This document shows positions 34,163 to 43,897 of a stretch of 64,000 bases of DNA, in pieces; the stretch's first letter is position 1; each line of letters opens with the position of its first letter. A program made the translations under genes and the position numbers. The stretch is from Xinfangfangia pollutisoli (GTDB lineage: Bacteria; Pseudomonadota; Alphaproteobacteria; Rhodobacterales; Rhodobacteraceae), in contig NZ_JAICBZ010000006.1 in assembly GCF_020179405.1 (NCBI RefSeq), forward strand, positions 1-64,000. The letters are read 5' to 3'. Under the pieces are notes generated by a model. The model searched no databases. It was not told where the DNA came from and was given only the letters and a program-made list of their open reading frames with translations.

Positions 34163-35071
34163 CTAGTCGCGCTCCATCCAGGGCGGGGCGCTTTCGATGA
34201 TCTCGGCAAGCAGATCCTGCACCATGGAAAGCCAGGGCGAGGTATCGCCGGCGCGGTGGCTGACGATCACCGGCGACACCGCGCGCGGGTCTTCGATCAG
34301 GCGAAACTGCAGATCCGCCCGCATCTGTCGCGCCGAAGCCGGGATGATGCACAGCCCCGCCGCCGCCGCGACCAGGCCAAGCGCGGTCTGGATCTCGCGC
34401 ACCTCCTGCACCTCGCCCAGGCGGATATCGGCCTCCTGAACCAGGGTCAGCACCTGATCGGCATAGCTGGGGCGCGGCTCTTTCGGATAGACGATCAGCT
34501 TTTCCCCGCTCAGCGCCGAGAAGGGCAGCGTCCCGCTTTCGCGGCCCAGGGGCGAATCCGGCGGCACGGCCAGCGCAAGCCGTTCCTCATAGATCACGGT
34601 GCTGGTCACCCCCGGATCGCTTTGGCGCAGGCGCCCGAAACCGATATCGATCCGGCCCTCTTTCAGCGCCGGGATCTGCTGCACCGACAGCAGTTCAAGC
34701 AGCTGGATATCCAGATCCGGCATCTTCTGGCGCAGTTTGCGCACCAGAACCGGCAGGCCGCCGTAAAGGGTCGAGGCGACAAAGCCGATGGAAAGAACCC
34801 GGTTCTGGTTCAGCCCGACGCGGCGCGTCGCGGCTTGCATCTGCTCCACCCGGCCCAGGACCTGCAACGCATGTTCATGGAACAGCCGCCCGGCATCGGT
34901 CAGCCGCACCGGGCGGCTGTTGCGCAGCACAAGCGGCACGCCCAGCTCTTCCTCCAGCAGCTGGATCTGCCGGCTCAGCGGCGGTTGCGCGATGTTCAGC
35001 ATCTGCGCGGCGCGGGTGAAATTGCGCTCCCGCGCCACCGCCACGAAATAGCGCATCTGCCGAAGATCCAT
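34163..35071 (-). CDS. catR: LysR-family regulator of the catechol branch (CatR/CatM-like)
   Basis: 302 residues: N-terminal helix-turn-helix (NFTRAAQMLNIAQPPLSRQIQLLEEELG) and effector domain with FVASTLYGGLP and EPRPSYADQVL. It is divergent from catB, and the intervening 122 bases contain ATAC-N7-GTAT, the published BenM/CatM recognition form. Family members activate cat genes with cis,cis-muconate as inducer. About 35-40% of residues look shared with the neighbour at 33124-34026, suggesting an old duplication (estimate by eye). Confidence 0.87.
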   Translation of the reverse strand: MDLRQMRYFVAVARERNFTRAAQMLNIAQPPLSRQIQLLEEELGVPLVLRNSRPVRLTDAGRLFHEHALQVLGRVEQMQAATRRVGLNQNRVLSIGFVASTLYGGLPVLVRKLRQKMPDLDIQLLELLSVQQIPALKEGRIDIGFGRLRQSDPGVTSTVIYEERLALAVPPDSPLGRESGTLPFSALSGEKLIVYPKEPRPSYADQVLTLVQEADIRLGEVQEVREIQTALGLVAAAAGLCIIPASARQMRADLQFRLIEDPRAVSPVIVSHRAGDTSPWLSMVQDLLAEIIESAPPWMERD

Positions 35072-35121
35072 CGCCCATGCCCCGGTCTAAGACCCTGATC
35101 ATGCCATTGGTCCCGGTAATA

Positions 35122-35136
35122 ATACCTTTCAGGTAT
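35122..35136. promoter_or_regulatory. BenM/CatM-type box ATAC-N7-GTAT
   Basis: Perfect match to the ATAC-N7-GTAT recognition sequence of the BenM/CatM LysR proteins, between catR and catB. Another partial ATAC/TAAT half-site lies just to the left (about 35116-35125). Confidence 0.65.
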
Positions 35137-35174
35137 CGCATCAAATGCAAATGATCTTGGACGCCCGTGGCGGC

Positions 35175-35193
35175 GGCCCGCATGATGCGGGCC
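35175..35193 (+). promoter_or_regulatory. Hairpin ending at the catB start codon
   Basis: Nine-base arms (GGCCCGCAT/ATGCGGGCC) around a single base, ending exactly before the ATG at 35194. If transcribed it would bury two in-frame upstream ATGs and the ribosome-binding region. Confidence 0.5.
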
Positions 35194-36372
35194 ATGAACC
35201 AGACCCTCACATCCCACCCGCAGGGCAGCATCCCGGCCAGCGGCATCCGTGTCGACCGCGTCGAGACGCTGCTTGTCGATCTGCCGACGATCCGGCCGCA
35301 CAAGCTTTCGGTTGCGACGATGAACGGCCAGACGCTGATGCTGGTCAAAGTGACCTGCTCGGACGGCAGCATCGGGATCGGCGAGGGCACGACGATCGGC
35401 GGTCTCGCCTATGGGGCGGAAAGCCCTGAAAGCATGAAGCTGGCGATCGACACCTATTTCGCGCCGCTGATGATCGGCCAGGATGCAGGCCGGGTTCAGG
35501 CGCTGATGGCGCGGATCGGCAAGATGGTCAAAGACAACCGCTTTGCCAAAAGCGCCGTCGAGACCGCGCTGCTGGATGCTCTGGGCAAACGCTGCGGCCT
35601 GGCGGTCAGCGAGCTGCTTGGCGGGCGCCAGCGCAACCGTCTGCCCGTCGCCTGGACGCTGGCCTCGGGCGATACCGCGCGCGACATTGCCGAGGCCGAG
35701 ACGATGCTCGACCTGCGCCGCCACCGGATCTTCAAGCTGAAGATCGGGGCAAAGGCCCTGCGCCAGGACATCGCCCATGTCGCCGAGATCAAGCGCGCGC
35801 TGGGCGAACGCGCCGCCGTGCGGGTCGATGTGAACATGGCCTGGAACGAGGTCGAGGCGGCCTGGGGCATGGCGGCCCTGGCCGATGCCGGCTGCGAGCT
35901 GGTCGAGCAACCCGTCGCCACCGCCGCGGGCCTGTCGCGGCTGGTGCGGCGGTTCCCGGTTGCGCTGATGGCGGATGAATCGATCACCGGGCCGGACTCG
36001 GCCTTCGAGATCGCGCGCGTGCATGGCGCCGATGTGTTCGCGATCAAGATCGAGCAGAATGGCGGGCTTTTCGCCGCAGGCCGCACGGCGGCGATTGCCG
36101 ATGCCGCGGGGATCGGCCTTTACGGCGGCACCATGCTGGAAGGCGCGCCGGGCACCGTGGCCGCGGCGCATCTTTTTGCCACCTTCCCGCGGCTGGACTG
36201 GGGGACCGAGCTTTTCGGCCCGCTGCTGCTGACCGAGGAAATCCTGCAGGATCCGCTTGATTACAGCGATTTCGAGCTGACCGTGCCGAATGGCCCCGGA
36301 CTGGGGATCGCGCTGGACGAGGATCGCGTGGCCTTCTTCGCCCGCGATGGCTTTGCCCGCAAATCCATCTGA
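35194..36372 (+). CDS. catB: Muconate cycloisomerase
   Basis: 392 residues of the enolase superfamily. Catalytic KxK (Lys181, Lys183) lies in FKLKIG; metal ligands are Asp212 (VDVNMAW), Glu238 (VEQP) and Asp261 (ADES); the general acid/base lysine is Lys285 (AIKIEQNGG). N-terminal LLVDLPTIRPHKLSV is typical of CatB. It converts cis,cis-muconate to muconolactone. ATGs at 35182 and 35185 are also possible starts. First gene of catB-catC-catA. Confidence 0.93.
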   Translation: MNQTLTSHPQGSIPASGIRVDRVETLLVDLPTIRPHKLSVATMNGQTLMLVKVTCSDGSIGIGEGTTIGGLAYGAESPESMKLAIDTYFAPLMIGQDAGRVQALMARIGKMVKDNRFAKSAVETALLDALGKRCGLAVSELLGGRQRNRLPVAWTLASGDTARDIAEAETMLDLRRHRIFKLKIGAKALRQDIAHVAEIKRALGERAAVRVDVNMAWNEVEAAWGMAALADAGCELVEQPVATAAGLSRLVRRFPVALMADESITGPDSAFEIARVHGADVFAIKIEQNGGLFAAGRTAAIADAAGIGLYGGTMLEGAPGTVAAAHLFATFPRLDWGTELFGPLLLTEEILQDPLDYSDFELTVPNGPGLGIALDEDRVAFFARDGFARKSI

Positions 36373-36384
36373 GAGGAGGCGTCA

Positions 36385-36675
36385 ATGCTGTTTCACGTCC
36401 GCATGGATGTCCGCATCCCCCGCGATCTGCCCGCCGATGAGCTGGCCGGTATCCTTGCCCGCGAAAAGGCCTATTCGCAGCAATTGCAGGCCAGCGGCAA
36501 ATGGCGCCACATCTGGCGGCTGGCCGGGGAATACGCGAATTTCAGCGTCTTCGATGTGCAGGACAATACCGAATTGCATGAGATCCTGCTGGGTCTGCCG
36601 CTGTTCAAATTCATGGAAATCAAGGTGACGCCGCTGCTGCGCCACCCGTCTTCGATCCGCGAAGACGACAGCTGA
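36385..36675 (+). CDS. catC: Muconolactone delta-isomerase
   Basis: 96 residues, full family length, with the DLPADELAGILAREKAY and WRHIWRLAGEYANFSVFDV blocks of CatC. It moves the double bond of muconolactone to give 3-oxoadipate enol-lactone, the substrate of PcaD (43898-44677). GAGAGGAGG precedes the ATG, 12 bases after catB. Confidence 0.95.
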   Translation: MLFHVRMDVRIPRDLPADELAGILAREKAYSQQLQASGKWRHIWRLAGEYANFSVFDVQDNTELHEILLGLPLFKFMEIKVTPLLRHPSSIREDDS

Positions 36676-36744
36676 CCAATGCCCGGGGGGACGCGAGAGG
36701 AGAGTGCGCGGCCCCATTCCCAATGATCCAGGAGGAGAAAAACC

Positions 36745-37683
36745 ATGACCGTCAAGATCTTCGACCGCCCAGATATCCAGGACTTCCTCAAGACGCTGAG
36801 CGGGCTGGACAATTCGAAAGGCAATGCGCGGATGAAAGAGATCACGCATCGCCTGATGTCGGATCTGTTCAAGGCCATCGACGATCTGAACATCACGCCC
36901 GACGAATACTGGACCGGCATCGCCTGGCTGAATGATATCGGGGCGGCAGGGCAGGCGGGGCTGATCTCGCCCGGGCTGGGGCTGGATCACTTCATCGACG
37001 AACGGCTTGATGCGATCGACGCGGCGCTTGGCATCGACAACCCGACGCCGCGCACCATCGAGGGGCCGCTTTATGTGGCCGGCGCGCCGGAATCGGTGGG
37101 CTTCGCGCGGCTTGACGATGGCCGCGATCTTGATGGCCAGACGCTGATCATGCATGGCGTGGTGCATGACGCCGACAAAAAGCCGCTGCCGGGCGCGAAG
37201 GTCGAGGTCTGGCATTGCGACACCCGGGGCTTCTATTCGCATTTCGACCCGACCGGCATCCAGGCGCCGTTCAACATGCGCCGCACCATCATCGCCGATG
37301 AAAACGGCCGCTACAAATTCCAAAGCATCCTGCCTTCGGGCTATGGTGTTCCCCCGGGCAGCCCGACCGAGCGGCTCTTGTCCTCGCTTGGCCGTCACGG
37401 CCAGCGCCCGGCGCATATCCATTTCTTCGTCAGCGCGCCGGATCACCGCAAGCTGACCACCCAGATCAACATCGAGGGCGACCCGCTGATCAATGACGAC
37501 TTCGCCTATGCAACTCGCGAGGGCCTGGTGCCCAGCGTCAAAGAGCGCAGGGATGAGGAAAGCATCCACGCGAACGGCCTGAACGGCCCCTTCGCCGAGA
37601 TCGAGTTCGACATCTTCCTGACGCCGCTGATTGACGGTGTCGACAACCAGGTGAACGAGCAGCGCAAACGCGCCGCCGCCTGA
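36745..37683 (+). CDS. catA: Catechol 1,2-dioxygenase (intradiol)
   Basis: 312 residues. The Fe(III) ligands fall at the classical positions: Tyr164 (RGFYSHF), Tyr200 (LPSGYGVP), His224 and His226 (RPAHIHFF), the same numbering as in Acinetobacter CatA. An N-terminal helical linker domain (residues 1-100) mediates dimerisation. It cleaves catechol to cis,cis-muconate. GGAGGAG precedes the ATG, 69 bases after catC. Confidence 0.96.
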   Translation: MTVKIFDRPDIQDFLKTLSGLDNSKGNARMKEITHRLMSDLFKAIDDLNITPDEYWTGIAWLNDIGAAGQAGLISPGLGLDHFIDERLDAIDAALGIDNPTPRTIEGPLYVAGAPESVGFARLDDGRDLDGQTLIMHGVVHDADKKPLPGAKVEVWHCDTRGFYSHFDPTGIQAPFNMRRTIIADENGRYKFQSILPSGYGVPPGSPTERLLSSLGRHGQRPAHIHFFVSAPDHRKLTTQINIEGDPLINDDFAYATREGLVPSVKERRDEESIHANGLNGPFAEIEFDIFLTPLIDGVDNQVNEQRKRAAA

Positions 37684-37709
37684 CGCCACTCTCCTTCAGG
37701 CATCAGGCC

Positions 37710-38741
37710 TCACTGGCCGTCCGGATCAGGATCCGGGCGGCTTTTTCCGTGCGGCGGTACCGCGGCCCCGGGGGGCGGCACTGCTGACAATGCCCCGCGC
37801 GCACCCGTCGCGCTCGGGTCAGGGCCAGGGGCCGCGGGCTGCCGGATCGCGCGTTCGACAAGGCTGCGAAACCAGCGAAACCCCGCATCACCCATGGAAT
37901 GCGCGGCCCAGACCATGTTGACCGGCGTCTCGGCCTGGCCAAGCGTGATCGGCAGCAGCCTGGCGCGTCCGGCGCGCGCCAGCATCTCGCCGTAACGCGC
38001 GGGCACGATGGCGACGTAATGGCCACCCGCCAGCAGATCCGGCAGGGCCGCGAATTCGCGGATCACCAGGCTGGGGTTCGTCTCCAGCCCCAGCCGCGCA
38101 AGGATCGCGCCGATCTCGCCGGCATAGGTCGCGGCGGGCGCTGCAATCAGCAGCGCCGCGCCCTTCAGCGCCGCGGGCGTCTGCGGCGGCGCCGGATCAT
38201 CCGGCGCACAGATTGCGACATAGCGTTCGGTGTAAAGGGTGATGGTTTCCACCCCGGGATCGGCCAGGGTCACCAGACCGATGGCAAGGTCGATCCGGCC
38301 CGACATCAGCCCCTGGCCAAGATCGGCCAGCGGCACCGGCGCGTTTTCCAGCGTGACAAAGGGCGCCTCGGCCACCACCGCCCGGGCCAGCGCGGGCAGG
38401 AACATCGCTTCGCCCAGCCCCGAAAGCGACATGCGAAACCGCCTGCGGCTTTCGCCGGGCTGAAAGCTGCTTGCCCGGTTCAGCGCGTCGATCATGGTCG
38501 AAAGCGCGGTCTGCACGGCGGGCAGGACCTCGGCCGCGTAGCGGGAGGGCACCATGGCGTTCTGGCTGCGCAGAAACAGCGGATCGTCGAGGATGCGCCG
38601 CATCCGGCCAAGCGCATTGCTGGCCGCAGGCTGCGTCAACCCGACCCGCGCCGCCGCCGCGGTGACCGATCCGGTCTCGGCCAGGGCGACGAACAGTTTC
38701 AGAAGGTTCAGGTCGAAACCTTCCAGCCGAATTGATTTCAT
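37710..38741 (-). CDS. LysR-family regulator with extended C-terminus
   Basis: 343 residues: LysR winged helix (LFVALAETGSVTAAAARVGLTQPAASNALGRMRR) and an effector domain of the NahR/NodD-like type. Typical members end near residue 300; the last about 40 residues are Pro/Gly-rich and are encoded across the catA terminator (37716-37746), so the original stop may have been lost or the tail may be dispensable. GGAGATC precedes the ATG. It is divergent from the PanE-like/ThDP enzyme pair, with a TACAAATTGTA palindrome between them. Confidence 0.8.
   Translation of the reverse strand: MKSIRLEGFDLNLLKLFVALAETGSVTAAAARVGLTQPAASNALGRMRRILDDPLFLRSQNAMVPSRYAAEVLPAVQTALSTMIDALNRASSFQPGESRRRFRMSLSGLGEAMFLPALARAVVAEAPFVTLENAPVPLADLGQGLMSGRIDLAIGLVTLADPGVETITLYTERYVAICAPDDPAPPQTPAALKGAALLIAAPAATYAGEIGAILARLGLETNPSLVIREFAALPDLLAGGHYVAIVPARYGEMLARAGRARLLPITLGQAETPVNMVWAAHSMGDAGFRWFRSLVERAIRQPAAPGPDPSATGARGALSAVPPPGAAVPPHGKSRPDPDPDGQ
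37716..37746 (+). terminator. Terminator of catBCA
   Basis: Twelve-base stem (one G-T pair) made by GCCGTCCGGATC and GATCCGGGCGGC, followed by TTTTT. It overlaps the 3' codons of the convergent LysR gene. Confidence 0.8.
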
Positions 38742-38753
38742 GAATGATCTCCA

Positions 38754-38764
38754 TACAAATTGTA
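38754..38764. promoter_or_regulatory. Palindrome TACAAATTGTA in LysR/PanE-like divergent region
   Basis: Five-base arms around a single base in an AT-rich 92-base divergent promoter; likely LysR half of the control region. Additional ACAAT/AATATT repeats follow at 38770-38778. Confidence 0.4.
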
Positions 38765-38833
38765 ATTTAGACAATATTCCGTGCTGCCGCTATCTTTTCC
38801 CGCGAAAACGCCAGTGCCGGCGGGGGAGGATCA

Positions 38834-39778
38834 ATGCGGATTGCAGTTCTGGGCGCTGGGGCCATGGGCTCGGTCTTCGGGGCGCGGCTGGCGCTTGGCG
38901 GGGCGAAGGTCACGCTTCTTGACGTGAACGCGGCGCATCTGGCGGCGATTGCCGCGCGGGGCCTGATCGCGGATCTGGACGGAACCGAACATCGCCTGCC
39001 CCTTGCGGCGATGACGCCTGCCGATTTCACCGGCCCGGCGGATCTGGTCCTGTTGTTCACCAAGGTATTCCACACCGACGCCGCGCTGGGCGCCATCAAG
39101 GGCGCGCTGGGCGATGCGATGGTGCTGACCTTGCAAAACGGCATCGGCAATGCCGAAAGGATCGCCGCGCATCTGCCCGCAGACCGGGTGATCCTTGGTC
39201 TGACCATGACGCCGGCCGAATTTCTCGCGCCCGGCCGCGTGGCCTCGCATGGGGCGGCGACGACCCGTTTCTACAGCGCCGACGGCCAGGCCCGCCCGAT
39301 CCTCGATGATCTGGTCGCGGTCATGCGAAAGGGCGGGATCGACGCGAAGGCCGACCCCGAGATCCAGGCCGCAATCTGGGAAAAGGCCGCGTTCAACTGC
39401 GCGATGAATGCGATCTGTGCGCTGACTGACGGCACGCCCGGCGGCATCGGTGCGCTGCCCGAGGCACTGACGCTGGCGCAAGATACCGCCGCCGAGGGCA
39501 TCGCCGTGGCCCGGGCCAGCGGCATTGCCGCCAGCGGCGAACGTGTCCGCGCCCTGATCGACCATGCCGCCGCGCATCACCTGCTGCACGCGCCCTCGAT
39601 GCTGCAGGACCGCAAGGCCGGGCGGCGCACCGAGATCGACGCGCTGAATGCCGCCATTGCCGAGCGGGGCGCGGCGCTTGGCATTCCCGTTCCGATCAAC
39701 CGCATGCTCACCACCCTTGTGCGGCTGGCAGAAGCCATGCCCGCCTACCGCCAGAACACCGCCGGAGCCCGCCCATGA
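38834..39778 (+). CDS. Ketopantoate reductase-family (PanE/ApbA-like) 2-keto acid reductase
   Basis: 314 residues with the Rossmann motif GAGAMGSVFG at the N-terminus, the LLFTKVFHTDAAL segment, and the C-terminal helical domain with EKAAFNCAMNAICALTDG. PanE makes pantoate, but this copy is operon-linked (ATGA overlap, 39775-39778) to a ThDP-dependent decarboxylase-like gene, so reduction of another 2-keto or branched substrate in aromatic metabolism is more probable. GGGGGAGGA precedes the ATG. Confidence 0.75.
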   Translation: MRIAVLGAGAMGSVFGARLALGGAKVTLLDVNAAHLAAIAARGLIADLDGTEHRLPLAAMTPADFTGPADLVLLFTKVFHTDAALGAIKGALGDAMVLTLQNGIGNAERIAAHLPADRVILGLTMTPAEFLAPGRVASHGAATTRFYSADGQARPILDDLVAVMRKGGIDAKADPEIQAAIWEKAAFNCAMNAICALTDGTPGGIGALPEALTLAQDTAAEGIAVARASGIAASGERVRALIDHAAAHHLLHAPSMLQDRKAGRRTEIDALNAAIAERGAALGIPVPINRMLTTLVRLAEAMPAYRQNTAGARP

Positions 39779-41481
39779 CCGACAGCCAGATCACCGCAGG
39801 CGCCGCGATTTTCGGCAAGCTCAAGGCGCTTGGCGTCGAGCATGTGCTGGTCAATTCCGGCACCGACTTCCCGCCCATCGTCGAAGGTCTGGTCGAGGCC
39901 GGGCGGCGCGCGATCAGCCTGCCGACACCGGTGATCTGCCCGCATGAAAGCGTCGCGCTGGGCATGGCGCATGGCTATTACCAGGTCTCGGGCAAGATGG
40001 CGGCGGTGATGCTGCACACGAATGTCGGCCTTGCCAATGGCGCGATGGGGGCGATCAACGCCTGGTGCGACCAGATCCCGATGCTTCTGATGTCGGGCCG
40101 CACGCCCGTCACCGAAAGCCGCCGATTTGGCGCCCGCACGGTCCCCATCGGCTGGGGGCAAGAGATGTATGACCAGGGCGCGCTGGTGCGGGAATGCACG
40201 AAATGGGAATATGAACTGCGCTTCCCCGATCAGGTGCCAGAGGTTCTGGACCGCGCTTGCGCCATCGCGCAATCGGTGCCCAAAGGCCCGGTCTATCTGT
40301 GCCTGCCGCGAGAGGTTCTGTGCGAAACGCTGGGCGCCGAGGGGCTTGATCAGCCGTCGCGCATGGTGCCCGTGGTGCCGGCGCCCCAGCCTGAAGCGCT
40401 GGAACGCGCGGCCCAGCTTCTGGCGGGCGCAAAGGCGCCGCTGATCATTGCGCAGCGCGGTGCGGGCAGCAGCGAAGCCTTTGCCGCCTTTGACGCATTC
40501 GTCACCCGCCATGCGCTGCCGGTGTCGCAATACTGGGCCAATACGCCGGCGCTTCGGCTGGCGCATCCGATGCATATCGGCGCGAACCCCGATGCCGCCC
40601 TGGCCGCGGCCGATGTGGTCCTGGTGATCGACTCGCTGGCGCCCTGGTGGCCCGACCATGTCACGCTGCGCCCGGATGTGCAGGTGATCCAGCTTGGCCC
40701 CGACCCGCTGTTCAGCCGCACGCCGATCCGCAATTTCCCCGCGCATGTGACCCTGCCGGGCGAAACCGGCCCGACGCTGATGGCGCTGATCGAGGCCGTC
40801 GACCGCCAGCCCCGCGACGAACCCGCGCTGGCCGCCCGCAGGGAGGCCACCGCGCGCATCTCGGCCGCCAACCGCGCGGCGCTGAGCGCGCTTGCCGAAC
40901 GCGGCAATGGCAGCCCGATGACCAAGGCCTATGTCGCGGATTGCCTGGGCCGCGCGATCAAGGGCCGCAAGGCCAGCGTCTTCCATGAACTGGGCTGCCC
41001 GCTGCAGCATCTCGATCTCGAGGACCATCTGAGCTATTTCCAAGAGCCGCATTCCGGTGGCCTGGGCTGGGGTCTGCCGGCCGCGCTTGGCGCGCAGCTG
41101 GCCGACCCGGACCGGCTGGTGATCGCGACCATGGGCGATGGCAGCTACATGTTCGCCAACCCGACCGCCTGCCACCAGGTCGCCGAGGCGCATGACTTGC
41201 CCGTTGTCGTGCTGGTCCTGAACAATGGCGAATGGGGGGCGGTGCGGCAATCGGTGCTGGGGCTTTACCCGCAGGGCGTGGCGAAACAGGCCAATGAGGT
41301 GCCGCTGACCAGCCTTAAACCCAGCCCGGATTTCACCCTGACCGCCGCCGCCAGCCGCGCCTGGACGCAGACGGTCACCGATGGCGCCGACCTGCCCGCC
41401 GCGCTGGCAAAGGCGATCCGCATCGCGACCGAAGACCGCCGGCAGGTGCTTTTGAACATCGCGATCAGCCCCGACGCCTAG
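39775..41481 (+). CDS. ThDP-dependent 2-keto acid decarboxylase-like enzyme (benzoylformate decarboxylase/acetolactate synthase family)
   Basis: 568 residues: N-terminal Pyr domain with the activating Glu58 in PHESVALG, a His in LHTNVGLANG (as the BFD active-site His), a central Rossmann-like domain, and the PP domain with GDGS from about residue 454 and the paired NN 26 residues on. The fold covers acetolactate synthase, benzoylformate and phenylpyruvate decarboxylases. Location among aromatic genes, together with an MdlB-like gene at 62613-63758, suggests benzoylformate or a related 2-keto acid, but this is inference. Confidence 0.75.
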   Translation: MTDSQITAGAAIFGKLKALGVEHVLVNSGTDFPPIVEGLVEAGRRAISLPTPVICPHESVALGMAHGYYQVSGKMAAVMLHTNVGLANGAMGAINAWCDQIPMLLMSGRTPVTESRRFGARTVPIGWGQEMYDQGALVRECTKWEYELRFPDQVPEVLDRACAIAQSVPKGPVYLCLPREVLCETLGAEGLDQPSRMVPVVPAPQPEALERAAQLLAGAKAPLIIAQRGAGSSEAFAAFDAFVTRHALPVSQYWANTPALRLAHPMHIGANPDAALAAADVVLVIDSLAPWWPDHVTLRPDVQVIQLGPDPLFSRTPIRNFPAHVTLPGETGPTLMALIEAVDRQPRDEPALAARREATARISAANRAALSALAERGNGSPMTKAYVADCLGRAIKGRKASVFHELGCPLQHLDLEDHLSYFQEPHSGGLGWGLPAALGAQLADPDRLVIATMGDGSYMFANPTACHQVAEAHDLPVVVLVLNNGEWGAVRQSVLGLYPQGVAKQANEVPLTSLKPSPDFTLTAAASRAWTQTVTDGADLPAALAKAIRIATEDRRQVLLNIAISPDA

Positions 41482-41544
41482 GGGCTTCGCGCCAGCCCCC
41501 CCCCAACGTCCGGTGCGATCCCTGCCGCGCGTTCCGGCTGCGAA

Positions 41545-42790
<1,246 letters not shown>

Positions 42791-42809
42791 TCAATGGTAC
42801 TTTTGAGAC

Positions 42810-43661
42810 ATGGATATTCGCGCGGCCATCCCTCTGTTCGACCTTTACGGCGAGAACCGCGCCTTCCCCGATATCCTGCATTGCGAGACGGTGAATGACC
42901 GCGCCGCGCTGCATGACTGGCAGATCGACATTCACCGTCATGCCGGGCTGCATCAGCTGTTCCTGCTGACCTCGGGCGAGGCGGTTCTCAGCGCCGACGG
43001 GGTGGACCGCCCGTTGCAGCTTCCGGTTCTGGTCTCGATGCCGCATCTGACCGTGCATGGATTCCGCTTTGCCAAAGGCACCGCGGGCATGGTGGTGACG
43101 ATCCCGATGGCCGAGCTGCCGCAGGTCTTTGGCCCGGACAGCCCGCTTGCCACCGCGCTTGCCGCCTGGGCCGTTCTACCCGCGCCCGTGGCGGAGGCCG
43201 CGCAGGTCGCGGCGCTGGCGGCCGAGCATCGCGGATTGGCGCAGGGCCGGGCGCTGATGCTGCAGGCGATGGCGCAGCAGCTTTTGACCACGGTTGCGCG
43301 GCGGATCAGCGCGGCCGCGCCCGTGCCGCCGCGCCCCTATGCGAAACGCATGGCGGCGTTTGACGCGCTGATCACCCGCCACTTGCGCGACCACTGGCGG
43401 GTCAGCGATTACGCAGCGGCGCTTGGCATGACCTCGACGCATCTGAACCGGGTGACCCGCGCCGAGACCGGCGCCTCTGCCGCGCGGTATGTGGAGCGGC
43501 ACCTCTTGCAAGAGGCGCGGCGGATGCTGGCCTATACGCGCGAACCCGTCGGCGCGATTTCCTGGCATCTGGGATACGAGGATGCGGCCTATTTCTCGCG
43601 CAGCTTTCGCCGCCAGGCGGGGGAATCGCCGCTGGCCTATCGGGCGCGGTTTCAGGCCTAG
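42810..43661 (+). CDS. pobR: AraC-family activator of pobA (PobR)
   Basis: 283 residues: N-terminal cupin-like effector domain (HRHAGLHQLFLLTSGEAVLSADG) and C-terminal double helix-turn-helix (LGMTSTHLNRVTRAETG and YEDAAYFSRSFRRQAGESP). It is divergent from pobA, the arrangement seen for AraC-type PobR proteins that respond to 4-hydroxybenzoate. Confidence 0.85.
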   Translation: MDIRAAIPLFDLYGENRAFPDILHCETVNDRAALHDWQIDIHRHAGLHQLFLLTSGEAVLSADGVDRPLQLPVLVSMPHLTVHGFRFAKGTAGMVVTIPMAELPQVFGPDSPLATALAAWAVLPAPVAEAAQVAALAAEHRGLAQGRALMLQAMAQQLLTTVARRISAAAPVPPRPYAKRMAAFDALITRHLRDHWRVSDYAAALGMTSTHLNRVTRAETGASAARYVERHLLQEARRMLAYTREPVGAISWHLGYEDAAYFSRSFRRQAGESPLAYRARFQA

Positions 43662-43777
43662 CGGGGCCGCACGGGCCGCGCAGGGTCACCCGGCGCCGCA
43701 GGACAGTGTCGATCCCCGCATGCCCCCTTGGCCGGCCCGCCATCCCGCCTTTTCCCGCAGGAACACCGGGCGGATTC

Positions 43778-43810
43778 GTGCGATAGGCGAACAAAGTCTT
43801 CATATCGCAC
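43778..43810. promoter_or_regulatory. Spaced inverted repeat GTGCGAT-N19-ATCGCAC before pcaD
   Basis: Perfect 7-base arms separated by 19 bases, about 90 bases before the pcaD start. Spacing (26 bases centre to centre) would suit a dimer or looped site. The rest of the 236-base gap between pobR and pcaD shows nothing else clear. Confidence 0.4.
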
Positions 43811-43897
43811 AAGCGGCTTTACCGTCGCCCCGGCTCTGCCTATCCCGGGTAGATGGCTGGCCCAGGGCATCGCCATCGTAACGGAAAGGACCTGATC

